Shown: positions 8,731-17,213 of the stretch, one piece after another
How the letters are laid out: each line of letters opens with the position of its first letter
Position numbering within the stretch: position 1 is the first letter of the stretch
Assembly (NCBI GenBank): GCA_902518235.1
Contig: CABYFN010000001.1
Span: 1-34,667 of the forward strand
From: an uncultured Pelagibacteraceae bacterium
Lineage (GTDB): Bacteria; Pseudomonadota; Alphaproteobacteria; Pelagibacterales; Pelagibacteraceae
DNA length: 34,667 nucleotides
Direction of reading: 5' to 3'
Program-made: the position numbers and the translations under genes
Notes under the pieces: generated by a model
Database searches by the model: none
What the model saw: the letters and a program-made list of their open reading frames with translations, nothing else
What the model was told of the DNA's origin: nothing

Positions 8731-10187
8731 TACAAAATTTTGTCTAAGACTTTTGCTGAAGATAGTACTCCTGGTACACCTGCTCCAGGATGAGTGCCTG
8801 CTCCAACAAAATACAAACCATCAAAAATCTCTGATTTATTATGAAATCTAAAATAAGCTGATTGGGTAAATTTTGGTTGAATAGAAAAACCTGAGCCATA
8901 TTTAGTATTTAACTCTTTCTCAAAATAATCTGGAGTTAAATAAAAATCCTCGACAATATTTTCTCTTAAATTAGGTAGTAAACTTTCCTCCATTTTTTTA
9001 ATAACCAGGTTTTTCATTTTATCTCCTTCAATAGACCAGTCTATACCAGATTGGTTATTAGGAACTGGCACCAACACATAAAAACAATCATGATTATCAG
9101 GCGCCATAGATTTGTCAGTAGCTGTTGGTCTATGTAAGTAGTAACTAATATCGTCATTTAATTTTTTATTGTTAAAAATATCATCCAAATGTTCCTTGTA
9201 CTTATCTCCAAATTTGATTGTATGATGTTCAACATCGTCATAAACCTTTTTGGTTCCAAAGTAATAAACAAACAAACCCATTGAGTATTCCATTCTTTTC
9301 ATTTTCCAATTAAAAATAGAATTACTACTATTTGTTTTTGCTAATTTTGAGTAAACTGCAGGTGGATCTGCGTTACAAATAACATTATCTGTTTCTATTT
9401 TATCTCCATTTTTTAGTTCAACCCCGGTTATTTTATTTTTATTTGATATGATTCTATTTACTTCGCAACCTTTTAATATTTTTATATTTTCCTCATTCAT
9501 TAGTTTTTCCATGCCATTTATTATTTGACCAGTACCACCGATTGAATAATGGATTCCCCATTTCTTTTCTAAATATAAAATTAATCCATATATTGATGTA
9601 GTTGTGAAAGGATTACCACCTACCAATAGTGGATGCATACTAAGTAATCTTCTTAATTTTTCATCTTCTATATAAGATGAAACCAAACCATAAACAGATT
9701 TATAACTCTTTAGATTAAATAAAGAGGGTATTTGCTTTAACATAAAAGAGGGTTTATCAAATGGAACATCTGAAAGTTCTGTAAAGCCTTTATCAAAAAT
9801 TTTTTTTGTAAAATTAACTAAATTTTTATATCCGTTAACATCTTTTTTATTAATCTTTTTTATTTGGTTAATCATCTCTTCTTCATCACCAGAATAGTTA
9901 AACTTAAAGCCATCTTCGAAAACAAATTGATACCAAGTTTTTAAAGATTTAATTTCTAAATAATCTTTAGAATTTTTATTAAAGAGCTCAAATAATTCGT
10001 CAATTAGGTAGGGTGCTGTTATTACAGTTGGACCGCCATCAAATATAAACCCATTTTTTTTAAAAACTCTCGCTCGTCCACCTAAATCATCATGTTTTTC
10101 AACCAAGGTTACATTATGGCCCTTAGCTTTTAACCTTAATGCTGCCGCCATACCGCCAAAACCTGATCCTATTACTATCGAATTCAT
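8730..10187 (-). CDS. crtI: Phytoene desaturase
   Basis: IVIGSGFGGMAAALRLKAKGHNVTLVEK, FDGGPTVIT, LYFVGAGTHPGAGVPGVLSSAKVLD. Confidence 0.96.
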   Translation of the reverse strand: MNSIVIGSGFGGMAAALRLKAKGHNVTLVEKHDDLGGRARVFKKNGFIFDGGPTVITAPYLIDELFELFNKNSKDYLEIKSLKTWYQFVFEDGFKFNYSGDEEEMINQIKKINKKDVNGYKNLVNFTKKIFDKGFTELSDVPFDKPSFMLKQIPSLFNLKSYKSVYGLVSSYIEDEKLRRLLSMHPLLVGGNPFTTTSIYGLILYLEKKWGIHYSIGGTGQIINGMEKLMNEENIKILKGCEVNRIISNKNKITGVELKNGDKIETDNVICNADPPAVYSKLAKTNSSNSIFNWKMKRMEYSMGLFVYYFGTKKVYDDVEHHTIKFGDKYKEHLDDIFNNKKLNDDISYYLHRPTATDKSMAPDNHDCFYVLVPVPNNQSGIDWSIEGDKMKNLVIKKMEESLLPNLRENIVEDFYLTPDYFEKELNTKYGSGFSIQPKFTQSAYFRFHNKSEIFDGLYFVGAGTHPGAGVPGVLSSAKVLDKIL

Positions 10188-10196
10188 AATTTGGAT

Positions 10197-10202
10197 TTTA
10201 TA
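10197..10202 (-). promoter_or_regulatory. Candidate -10 (TATAAA on minus strand) upstream of crtI
   Basis: TATAAA nine bp upstream of the crtI ATG in the 44-bp atpF-crtI gap; -35 not convincing. Confidence 0.3.
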
Positions 10203-10231
10203 TTATTTTGAGGAAATGTAACGTAATTAAG

Positions 10232-10726
10232 TTATGAATTAATTTTTTTTAACTCAGTCTTTGCTTCTTCAAGATTTTTTTCAAAAAGATTGTCTAGTTT
10301 TGATTTATCAACTGTAGTTGTTATAATTTTTTTTACAGACTCTAGGGCAATTTTAACAGAAGTATCTTTGATTTCTTTAATTGCCGTTTCTTTCATCTGA
10401 TTAATTTTAGTTTGTGTTAAATTCTTCTTTATTTCAGAAGTTTTATGAAATTTTTCATTCATGCTGATAACAAGTTGTTCAGATTCAGTTTTAGCTTGAT
10501 CAAGGATCTTTTTGGACTTTCCCTCAACAGAATTAAGTTTAGCCTGAGCTTCATCTAACAGTTTTTTTGACTCGACCCTTAACTTTTCACTTTCATCGAT
10601 TTCTTTTTTTATGTCTCCTATCATTTTTGTTAGGAGACTATTTATATTTTGAGGTATTTTAAAATATACCAATAGTCCTATAAAAATAAAAAACGATATT
10701 GCGACCCAAAAAGTTGCATCAAACAT
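10232..10726 (-). CDS. atpF: ATP synthase F0 subunit b
   Basis: N-terminal helix FWVAISFFIFIGLLVYFKIPQ then long charged helix; part of F0 cluster. Confidence 0.92.
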   Translation of the reverse strand: MFDATFWVAISFFIFIGLLVYFKIPQNINSLLTKMIGDIKKEIDESEKLRVESKKLLDEAQAKLNSVEGKSKKILDQAKTESEQLVISMNEKFHKTSEIKKNLTQTKINQMKETAIKEIKDTSVKIALESVKKIITTTVDKSKLDNLFEKNLEEAKTELKKINS

Positions 10727-11306
10727 CTTTTCTCTCTTTATTTATTTTTGATTGGTCTTCTACAATTGCTGCTATGCTGCTACTATTTACTTCTTCACCA
10801 ATTAGCTCTTTTATTAAGTCAGCCGATGTTTCAGCTGCTATTTTATTTATCTTTTCTCCTGATTTATTTCTTAGATCGGACAATTCCTTTTCTACTTCAC
10901 TTATTTCTTCATCAAGATCTTTCTCTAATGCAGCTCTTTTTTTATTAATATCATCCAAAATCTTTTCTCTAGCCTCATTAAAGTAACTTTTAGCTTTAAG
11001 TTTGCTGTCCAAAATAATCTTTTCATATTCGTCAATTTTTTTTTGACTTTCCTCTTTTTGCTTATCTGCTGTCTCAATATTTTCAAGTATTTGTGATTTT
11101 CTAGTTTCTAAGTTATCGCTAATCTTGGGCAATATAACTTTAGTCAAAACAATAAAAAGTATTCCAAACGTGATGATAAGCCAGAAGATTTGAGAAATCC
11201 AAAACTCTGGATTAAGTTGAGGCATACCACCACTTTCAGCGGCAAATACTGTATTAAAACATGCAAAGCATGTAACGAATAATAAAATAACTATTTTTTT
11301 TAACAT
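10719..11306 (-). CDS. ATP synthase F0 subunit b'
   Basis: GGMPQLNPEFWISQIFWLIITFGILFIVLTKVILPKI, typical alphaproteobacterial b' subunit. Confidence 0.92.
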   Translation of the reverse strand: MLKKIVILLFVTCFACFNTVFAAESGGMPQLNPEFWISQIFWLIITFGILFIVLTKVILPKISDNLETRKSQILENIETADKQKEESQKKIDEYEKIILDSKLKAKSYFNEAREKILDDINKKRAALEKDLDEEISEVEKELSDLRNKSGEKINKIAAETSADLIKELIGEEVNSSSIAAIVEDQSKINKERKDV

Positions 11307-11309
11307 TAA

Positions 11310-11537
11310 CTAAAATGCAAATAAAATAATCAACGCAACTACTAGTCCAAACAGTCCTGTTGCTTCAGCTAAAGCAAATCCTAATAACAAGTTAGGGAAT
11401 TGTTTTTGAGCTGCAGATGGATTTCTCATAGCACCAGATAAGTAATTACCAAAGATAATTCCTATACCAACTCCTGCACCTGCTAGTGCGATAGCTGCTA
11501 ATCCTGCTCCTATCATTTTTGCTGCTTCTAATTCCAT
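11310..11537 (-). CDS. atpE: ATP synthase F0 subunit c
   Basis: 75-aa hairpin with GAGVGIGIIFGN, MRNPSAAQ loop and LAEATGLFGLVVALIILF carboxylate. Confidence 0.97.
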   Translation of the reverse strand: MELEAAKMIGAGLAAIALAGAGVGIGIIFGNYLSGAMRNPSAAQKQFPNLLLGFALAEATGLFGLVVALIILFAF

Positions 11538-11541
11538 TTTT

Positions 11542-11547
11542 CCTCCT
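11542..11547 (-). promoter_or_regulatory. Full-consensus Shine-Dalgarno AGGAGG for atpE
   Basis: Minus strand reads AAAGGAGGAAAAATG directly before atpE. Confidence 0.75.
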
Positions 11548-11554
11548 TTTTTTA

Positions 11555-12289
11555 TTAATGGTGTAGATTTAATGCATCATTTAAATAAATGCATGTTAAA
11601 ATTGCAAATACATAAGCTTGAAGAAAAGCAACTAATATCTCCAAACCTGTAAGTGCAACCGAAAAACTAAGTGGAAGCCATCCACCTACAATTCCTAAGC
11701 TTATAACAAAGCCTCCAAATACCTTCATCATCGTGTGACCAGCCATCATATTAGCAAACAATCTTACTGATAAACTAATTGGTCTACTTAAATAAGAAAT
11801 AATTTCAATAACTACTATTAAAGGAAGTAGAACTATTGGAACCCCACTTGGTACAAATAATTTTAAATATCCCAATCCATGTTTCATGAACCCAATTATT
11901 GTAACTCCAATGAAAATAAATGCTGCAAGCACAAATGTAACTATAATATGGCTAGTCACTGTAAATGCGTAAGGTATCATTCCAAACATGTTACAAAAAA
12001 GCACAAACATAAAAAGTGAGAAAATAAATGAAAAGTAGGGTTTTGCTTTCAATCCTGCTGTGTCACTAATCATTTTGGCTACAAAGGAATAACTTAATTC
12101 TGATAGTAATTGAAGTTTGTCAGGTATAAGAGTTTTTTTCTTTGCTCCCAGATTAAAAATTATTAAAATAGCTAAAGAACTAATGACCATAAATAAACTT
12201 GCATTAGTGAAAGAAATGTCAACTGCGCCTAATTTTATTTCTGGACCAATTCTATAAACATTGAATTGGTACATTGGATTTGATGCCAT
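11555..12289 (-). CDS. atpB: ATP synthase F0 subunit a
   Basis: SLSVRLFANMMAGHTMMKVF and LEILVAFLQAYVFAILTCIYLNDA motifs. Confidence 0.97.
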   Translation of the reverse strand: MASNPMYQFNVYRIGPEIKLGAVDISFTNASLFMVISSLAILIIFNLGAKKKTLIPDKLQLLSELSYSFVAKMISDTAGLKAKPYFSFIFSLFMFVLFCNMFGMIPYAFTVTSHIIVTFVLAAFIFIGVTIIGFMKHGLGYLKLFVPSGVPIVLLPLIVVIEIISYLSRPISLSVRLFANMMAGHTMMKVFGGFVISLGIVGGWLPLSFSVALTGLEILVAFLQAYVFAILTCIYLNDALNLHH

Positions 12290-12302
12290 TATATTCTCTT
12301 AT

Positions 12303-12578
12303 TTATTTTTGCATTTTTTTTGCTGATTTAATTACATTCATAATCCCTGCAATTACTCCTACAAAAAAAAATATTAAAATTAACCATGGCTTAGTACCAA
12401 ACCAATTGTCTAAAATAAACCCAATAATTGTCCCAACAGCTACTGCTGCAACTAATTCTGTGCTCATTTTAAAAGCGTGGCCCATTCCTGATGTTGAGGG
12501 TTCTTTACTCTCAGAATATTTGGATTTAGCCCTGTTTTTTGCACTTTTAAGGCGAGTTTTAAAATCTTCCTCTTCCAT
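12303..12578 (-). CDS. atpI: AtpI-family F0F1 ATPase assembly/accessory protein
   Basis: AVGTIIGFILDNWFGTKPWLILIFFFVGVIAGIMNV, first gene of F0 cluster. Confidence 0.85.
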   Translation of the reverse strand: MEEEDFKTRLKSAKNRAKSKYSESKEPSTSGMGHAFKMSTELVAAVAVGTIIGFILDNWFGTKPWLILIFFFVGVIAGIMNVIKSAKKMQK

Positions 12579-12582
12579 TAGC

Positions 12583-15156
12583 CTAAGCTACCATGCTCTC
12601 AGCTTTTTGAAGGTCAACAGCAACTAGTTGACTTATCCCTTTCTCTGGCATTGTAACCCCATATAATCTATCCATTTTTGACATAGTTAGTGCGTGATGG
12701 GTAACTATTATAAATCTTGTAGAAGTAATCTTTGTCAGTTCATTTAATAGATTACAAAATCTTGTTACATTGGCATCATCTAGTGGTGCATCGACTTCGT
12801 CTAGTACACAAATAGGGGATGGGTTAGTAAGAAATACTGCAAATATTAGGGATAATGCTGTCAAAGCTTGTTCACCACCAGAAAGCAAAGTAATTGACTG
12901 CAGTCTTTTTCCTGGAGGACTGACTAGCATTTCTAAACCAGCATCTAGTGGGTCATCAGAGTCAACGAGTTCCAATTTTGCGCTTCCCCCATTAAATAAT
13001 TTTGTGTAGACTTCATTAAATTTTCTACTCACTCTTTCAAAAGCATCCAATAATCTTTCTCGACCTTTTTGATTAAGTTCCGTTATGCTCTCTTTTAATT
13101 TTAATATTGCTGTAACAAGATCTTGTCTATCTTGTTCCATTTTTTTTATTTCAGTTTTATATTTTTCAGTTTCATCATCTGCTCTTAAATTAACAGATCC
13201 AAGTTTCTCTCTTTCTCTCTTTTTTTCATCCAGTAACTCTTCTTGAGTGACTAAGTCAGGAAATTCAGCATCTTTTTCAAGATTAGAATAATGAAGTATA
13301 TTGCCTTCTTCAACATTCAAATCTGTCATAACTCTTTCTAAAAGATCATTTCTTCTTTTGTTTAAACCTTCAATGGTTGCTCCAGAGCTTGCTTTCTTTT
13401 CTCTAATTTCAATTGAACTTTCTTTTGTGTTATTAAGTTGGTTTCTAATTTCTGCAATATTATTATCAATTTTTTCAACTAAAATTTCATTCTCATTTTT
13501 TTCATCTTCTGAAATTCTTAAGTTTTCGGAAATCTTTCCTTTTTTTTCTGCTTGAGATTGAGGTTGTTTTTCTAGAACATTCAATTTTTCTACAAGTTTA
13601 TTTTTTCTGGTATTAAGTTCATTTACCATTTTTTCAGAATTAGTTAAAAGATTTTGCCAGCTTTCGAATTCTTGATCAATTATACTAATTCTCTCTTTTC
13701 TTTTAACAGACTCTTTTTTTATGTTTTGGTTTTTACTATAAGTTTCAGCATAATCGTCCTGTAATTTTTTTATTTGATCACTTTTTGATGTTAGAGTTGA
13801 AATTACGTCATCATTCTCAACTTCTTTAACTTTCATAGTTAAATAGGACAAGTTAATTATACATTCATCTAAAATTTTTATTGTCTGATGATTTCTATTT
13901 TCTGAAATTAATTTTTTAACTTCTTCGATTTGACTTTTTATGTTGCTAATAATTTCATTATTTTTTTGCATAGATTCAGCACTAAAACTCTCTAACAATT
14001 CATCCATTCCATCTTGCTCACTTTTTAATTTTGATTTAGAGTTTTCTAGATCTTGATTGGAAAGTTTTTCTGTTTCATAATATTTTGAGTCTGTATCAAT
14101 TAAGATATTTCTCTCCTCTTTTAATCTTTTTTCGTTTGAATTTGCGTCAATTACTATGCTTTTTTCTCTATCTATGTCTTCATCTATAACTTTTATAGAA
14201 CTTTTTATTGTATCTATTTCCTCATTTATTCTAGTACTTTCCTCATCTAAAGCTTTCAGCTCAAGATTTAATCTTTGGATCTTAGATAAATTTTCAATAT
14301 TTTTTTGTCTTATTGGCTCTACTCTTTCAAGTTCATTTTTAATTTTAGTTTCTAATTCTTCAATTTGTTTATTAAATTCTTCTACTTTCCCATCTGCCTC
14401 ATTATTTACTTCATTTTCTAAAGTGATTTCTTTATCAATTTCTAGAAGTCTTAAATAATAAAGTCCTGCCTCAACTTTTTTTATTTCCTCTGAAATTAAT
14501 TTATACTTTGCAGCTTCCTCAGCTTGTTTTTCTAAATTTGCTAATTGTTTTTCTTGTTGTCTTCTAAGTTCGTCGGCTCTCTTTAAATTATTTTCTGCTG
14601 CTCCTAATCTAATTTCTGCTTCATGTCTTCTAACATGCAAACCAGCTATTCCAGCAGCTTCTTCAAGTATAGCTCTTCTATCAGATGGTTTTGCTGTAAC
14701 TAATGCTCCAATTCTGCCTTGACTTATCAGCGATGGCGAATGAGCCCCTGTAGAAAGATCTGCAAAAAACATTTGTGCATCTTTTGCTCTAACTTCTTTG
14801 TTGTTTATGTAAAACTTTGATCCTTTATCTTTCTCAATCTTTCTTCGAATTTCTATTTCCTCAAGATCGTTGTATTGGTGTGGTCCATCCTTATTTTCAT
14901 TGTTCAAGCTTAAAACTACTTCTGCAATATTTTTTGAGGGTTTATTTGATGTGCCTGAGAATATAACATCTTCCATTCCAGAACCCCTCATACTTTTCGC
15001 TGAAGTTTCTCCCATGCACCATCTAAGAGACTCAACTATGTTTGACTTACCACAACCATTAGGACCAACAATTCCTGTAAGGCCTTTTTCAATTAAAAAG
15101 TTAGTTTTCTCTGCAAAAGACTTAAAGCCATTTAATTGGATTTTTTTAAACTCCAT
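12583..15156 (-). CDS. smc: Chromosome segregation protein SMC (857 aa, apparently without a canonical hinge)
   Basis: Walker A GPNGCGKSN, QGRIG, AGLHVRRHEAE arm, LGSVNLRADDE, signature LLSGGEQALTALSL, Walker B PICVLDEVDAPLDDAN. Confidence 0.95.
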   Translation of the reverse strand: MEFKKIQLNGFKSFAEKTNFLIEKGLTGIVGPNGCGKSNIVESLRWCMGETSAKSMRGSGMEDVIFSGTSNKPSKNIAEVVLSLNNENKDGPHQYNDLEEIEIRRKIEKDKGSKFYINNKEVRAKDAQMFFADLSTGAHSPSLISQGRIGALVTAKPSDRRAILEEAAGIAGLHVRRHEAEIRLGAAENNLKRADELRRQQEKQLANLEKQAEEAAKYKLISEEIKKVEAGLYYLRLLEIDKEITLENEVNNEADGKVEEFNKQIEELETKIKNELERVEPIRQKNIENLSKIQRLNLELKALDEESTRINEEIDTIKSSIKVIDEDIDREKSIVIDANSNEKRLKEERNILIDTDSKYYETEKLSNQDLENSKSKLKSEQDGMDELLESFSAESMQKNNEIISNIKSQIEEVKKLISENRNHQTIKILDECIINLSYLTMKVKEVENDDVISTLTSKSDQIKKLQDDYAETYSKNQNIKKESVKRKERISIIDQEFESWQNLLTNSEKMVNELNTRKNKLVEKLNVLEKQPQSQAEKKGKISENLRISEDEKNENEILVEKIDNNIAEIRNQLNNTKESSIEIREKKASSGATIEGLNKRRNDLLERVMTDLNVEEGNILHYSNLEKDAEFPDLVTQEELLDEKKREREKLGSVNLRADDETEKYKTEIKKMEQDRQDLVTAILKLKESITELNQKGRERLLDAFERVSRKFNEVYTKLFNGGSAKLELVDSDDPLDAGLEMLVSPPGKRLQSITLLSGGEQALTALSLIFAVFLTNPSPICVLDEVDAPLDDANVTRFCNLLNELTKITSTRFIIVTHHALTMSKMDRLYGVTMPEKGISQLVAVDLQKAESMVA

Positions 15157-15164
15157 TCAATGAC

Positions 15165-15746
15165 TTATATCAGTTTTTCTATATATTTTTTTAATTTTTT
15201 ATAGTTGGATGTATTTTCAAACTTTTCACCATTGATTATAAGTGTTGGTGTTGCCTCTATTTTGTAGTTTTTAGCTCCGTTGATTCGGTCTTCTAAAATA
15301 AAATCTTCAATTTTTGAGTCTGCTATACATTTATCAAAATCTAATTTAAAATTTGATTCTTGAATTACCTTCTTTAGGTTTCTGTTGAGATCTTCAATAG
15401 TGCTTCCTCTTACCCAGCTACTTTGATTTTTATATAAATGATGAAGTATTTCTGAATTTCCATCATTCTTACAATGAGCTATTTTTGATGCATTAAATGC
15501 AGCCATATCTAATGGAAAATTTCTAAATTCGATTAAAATTAAACCTTTATCTATAAAATCAGTTTTTAAGTTAGGATAAACATTTTTATGGAAATCTGCA
15601 CAATGACTACATGTCAAAGATTCAAAAACTATAAGTTTTACTTTTGCATCTACATCACCTTCTGTGATCGATTTAATATTTGCTTTAGCATTATGTATTA
15701 CAAAAAATAATGAAATTATAATTATTTGTATTAGTATTTTTTTCAT
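15165..15746 (-). CDS. DsbA/thioredoxin-like periplasmic disulfide oxidoreductase
   Basis: Signal peptide; VFESLTCSHCADFHKNVYP CXXC motif; ATPTLIINGEKF cis-Pro loop. Confidence 0.9.
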   Translation of the reverse strand: MKKILIQIIIISLFFVIHNAKANIKSITEGDVDAKVKLIVFESLTCSHCADFHKNVYPNLKTDFIDKGLILIEFRNFPLDMAAFNASKIAHCKNDGNSEILHHLYKNQSSWVRGSTIEDLNRNLKKVIQESNFKLDFDKCIADSKIEDFILEDRINGAKNYKIEATPTLIINGEKFENTSNYKKLKKYIEKLI

Positions 15747-16222
15747 CTTGATTTAAATATTTTATTTAATCCTAACAAAGATTTTTTAATTTTATCATTC
15801 TTAATATTAGTTATCTGCTTAATATTTTTGCTTTTTGTCGCATTATTTATTTTATCTTCTTTAATTTTTTCAAACTCACCTTCAAAAGTCTTTAATTTTA
15901 TATCATCAACTACATTATAACCAAAAAATATATTCATTTTTTTTATTATTTCTTTTTTAGAGTATTCAAGATCTACTTCATTTCCTCTTTTGACCATTAT
16001 GTTTAAACAGCTTCCATTTAATTTAGAATTTTTAAATGATCTTGGGTAGGATACATTAAATAATTCTTTGCCAACAAGAAATTTCCAATTATCCAAAGTA
16101 TTTGAATAAATTTGACCTTTTTTATTCAATATTCTTTTTGCTTCTTGGGGCAAAGTATCTTTAAAAGATCTTAGTCCTTGAACAGATTTAGTTCTCTGCT
16201 TAGTATTATATTTAAAATTCAT
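15743..16222 (-). CDS. DUF721 / DciA-like protein
   Basis: NTLDNWKFLVGKELFNVSYPRSF and NGSCLNIMVKRGNEVDLEYSKKEIIKKMNIFFGY; start trimmed to MNFKYNTKQ at 16222. Confidence 0.75.
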   Translation of the reverse strand: MNFKYNTKQRTKSVQGLRSFKDTLPQEAKRILNKKGQIYSNTLDNWKFLVGKELFNVSYPRSFKNSKLNGSCLNIMVKRGNEVDLEYSKKEIIKKMNIFFGYNVVDDIKLKTFEGEFEKIKEDKINNATKSKNIKQITNIKNDKIKKSLLGLNKIFKSR

Positions 16223-17209
16223 ATGACAAGTCAAAACATACCAAATAAAATTTTGAATTGGTACGATAATAATAAAAGAGACCTTCCTTGGCGAAAAAAA
16301 GTCTCTAGAACTCAAAAAGAATATTTTACGCTAGTAAGTGAATTTATGTTACAGCAAACACAAGTGAAGACTGTAATACCATATTTTGAAAATTTTATTT
16401 CTAAAATCCCAGATTTAAAAAGTTTATCAAGAGTTAGAGATGCTAAATTGATGAAATGTTGGGAAGGATTAGGGTATTATTCAAGAGCCAGAAATCTTAA
16501 AAAATCAGCAAAACAAATTATAAATGAATTTAAGGGCCAGCTTCCAAAAAATGAGGACGATTTAAAATCACTACCTGGAATAGGGGATTATACATCTAAT
16601 GCAATTATGGCAATTGCATTCAATAAAAAAATAATTCCTTTAGATGGAAATGTTGAAAGAATTTTAAAAAGAGTATTTTATTTAAAAAAAGAAAAAGAAA
16701 TTTCTAAAGAAAATTTACACCAAAAAAAAATTTTTTTTGGAGAAACAATTAGAGCTAGTGATTATGCTCAAGCTATAATGGAAATAGGTGCATTAATCTG
16801 TAAACCATCCAACCCACTTTGTTATCAATGTCCTATCTCAACAAATTGCAAATCCTTTAAAAAAAATGACTTTGAAATAATTAAAATAAATAAATTTAAC
16901 AAACAAAAGTTTTTTGAAGCAAATATTTTTCAAAATAACCAGAATAATTACTATCTTTTAAAAAACAGAAAATTTAACTTTTTAAAAGATATGCCTATAT
17001 TCCCCATGAATGAAATACCTAAGACAAAATTTAAAAAACATTTAGGAAAAAGGATCAATATAAAAATGTCAAATATGGATATGAAAATTGCAATAAATAT
17101 GAAAAATAATTTACCAGAAAAAAGCGATGGATTTTTTATTAATGTTAAAGATTTAAGCAATTGGACTTTACCTTCGTTTACAAAGAAAATACTTAATACT
17201 ATCAAATAA
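16223..17209 (+). CDS. mutY: A/G-specific adenine glycosylase
   Basis: NIPNKILNWYDNNKRDLPWRKK, SEFMLQQTQVKTVIPYF, LPGIGDYTSNAI helix-hairpin-helix, CX6CX2CX5C iron-sulfur motif; start trimmed to 16223. Confidence 0.95.
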   Translation: MTSQNIPNKILNWYDNNKRDLPWRKKVSRTQKEYFTLVSEFMLQQTQVKTVIPYFENFISKIPDLKSLSRVRDAKLMKCWEGLGYYSRARNLKKSAKQIINEFKGQLPKNEDDLKSLPGIGDYTSNAIMAIAFNKKIIPLDGNVERILKRVFYLKKEKEISKENLHQKKIFFGETIRASDYAQAIMEIGALICKPSNPLCYQCPISTNCKSFKKNDFEIIKINKFNKQKFFEANIFQNNQNNYYLLKNRKFNFLKDMPIFPMNEIPKTKFKKHLGKRINIKMSNMDMKIAINMKNNLPEKSDGFFINVKDLSNWTLPSFTKKILNTIK

Positions 17210-17213
17210 ATTA

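Noticed and set aside
5929-10187. Search for a proteorhodopsin gene and crtE next to the retinal cassette
   Set aside because: No opsin-like seven-helix ORF or prenyl synthase DDxxD ORF is present anywhere in the window.
11310-11537. Sodium-dependent ATP synthase c-ring
   Set aside because: Motif around the carboxylate is LAEATGLFG and the helix-1 Gln ligand is absent (GAGVGIG), indicating an ordinary proton-type c subunit.
12274-12627. Long plus-strand ORF antisense to atpI (also 10699-10986, 10748-10948, 13301-13555, 14156-14458, 14870-15163, 12770-13009)
   Set aside because: Lies opposite clearly conserved genes (atpI, atp b/b', smc), has no recognisable domain; shadow ORFs from codon usage.
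16178-16315. ORF-track N-terminal extensions of DUF721 (to 16315) and mutY (to 16178)
   Set aside because: Extensions overlap each other and show no homology-like sequence; conserved proteins begin at MNFKYN and MTSQNIPN.
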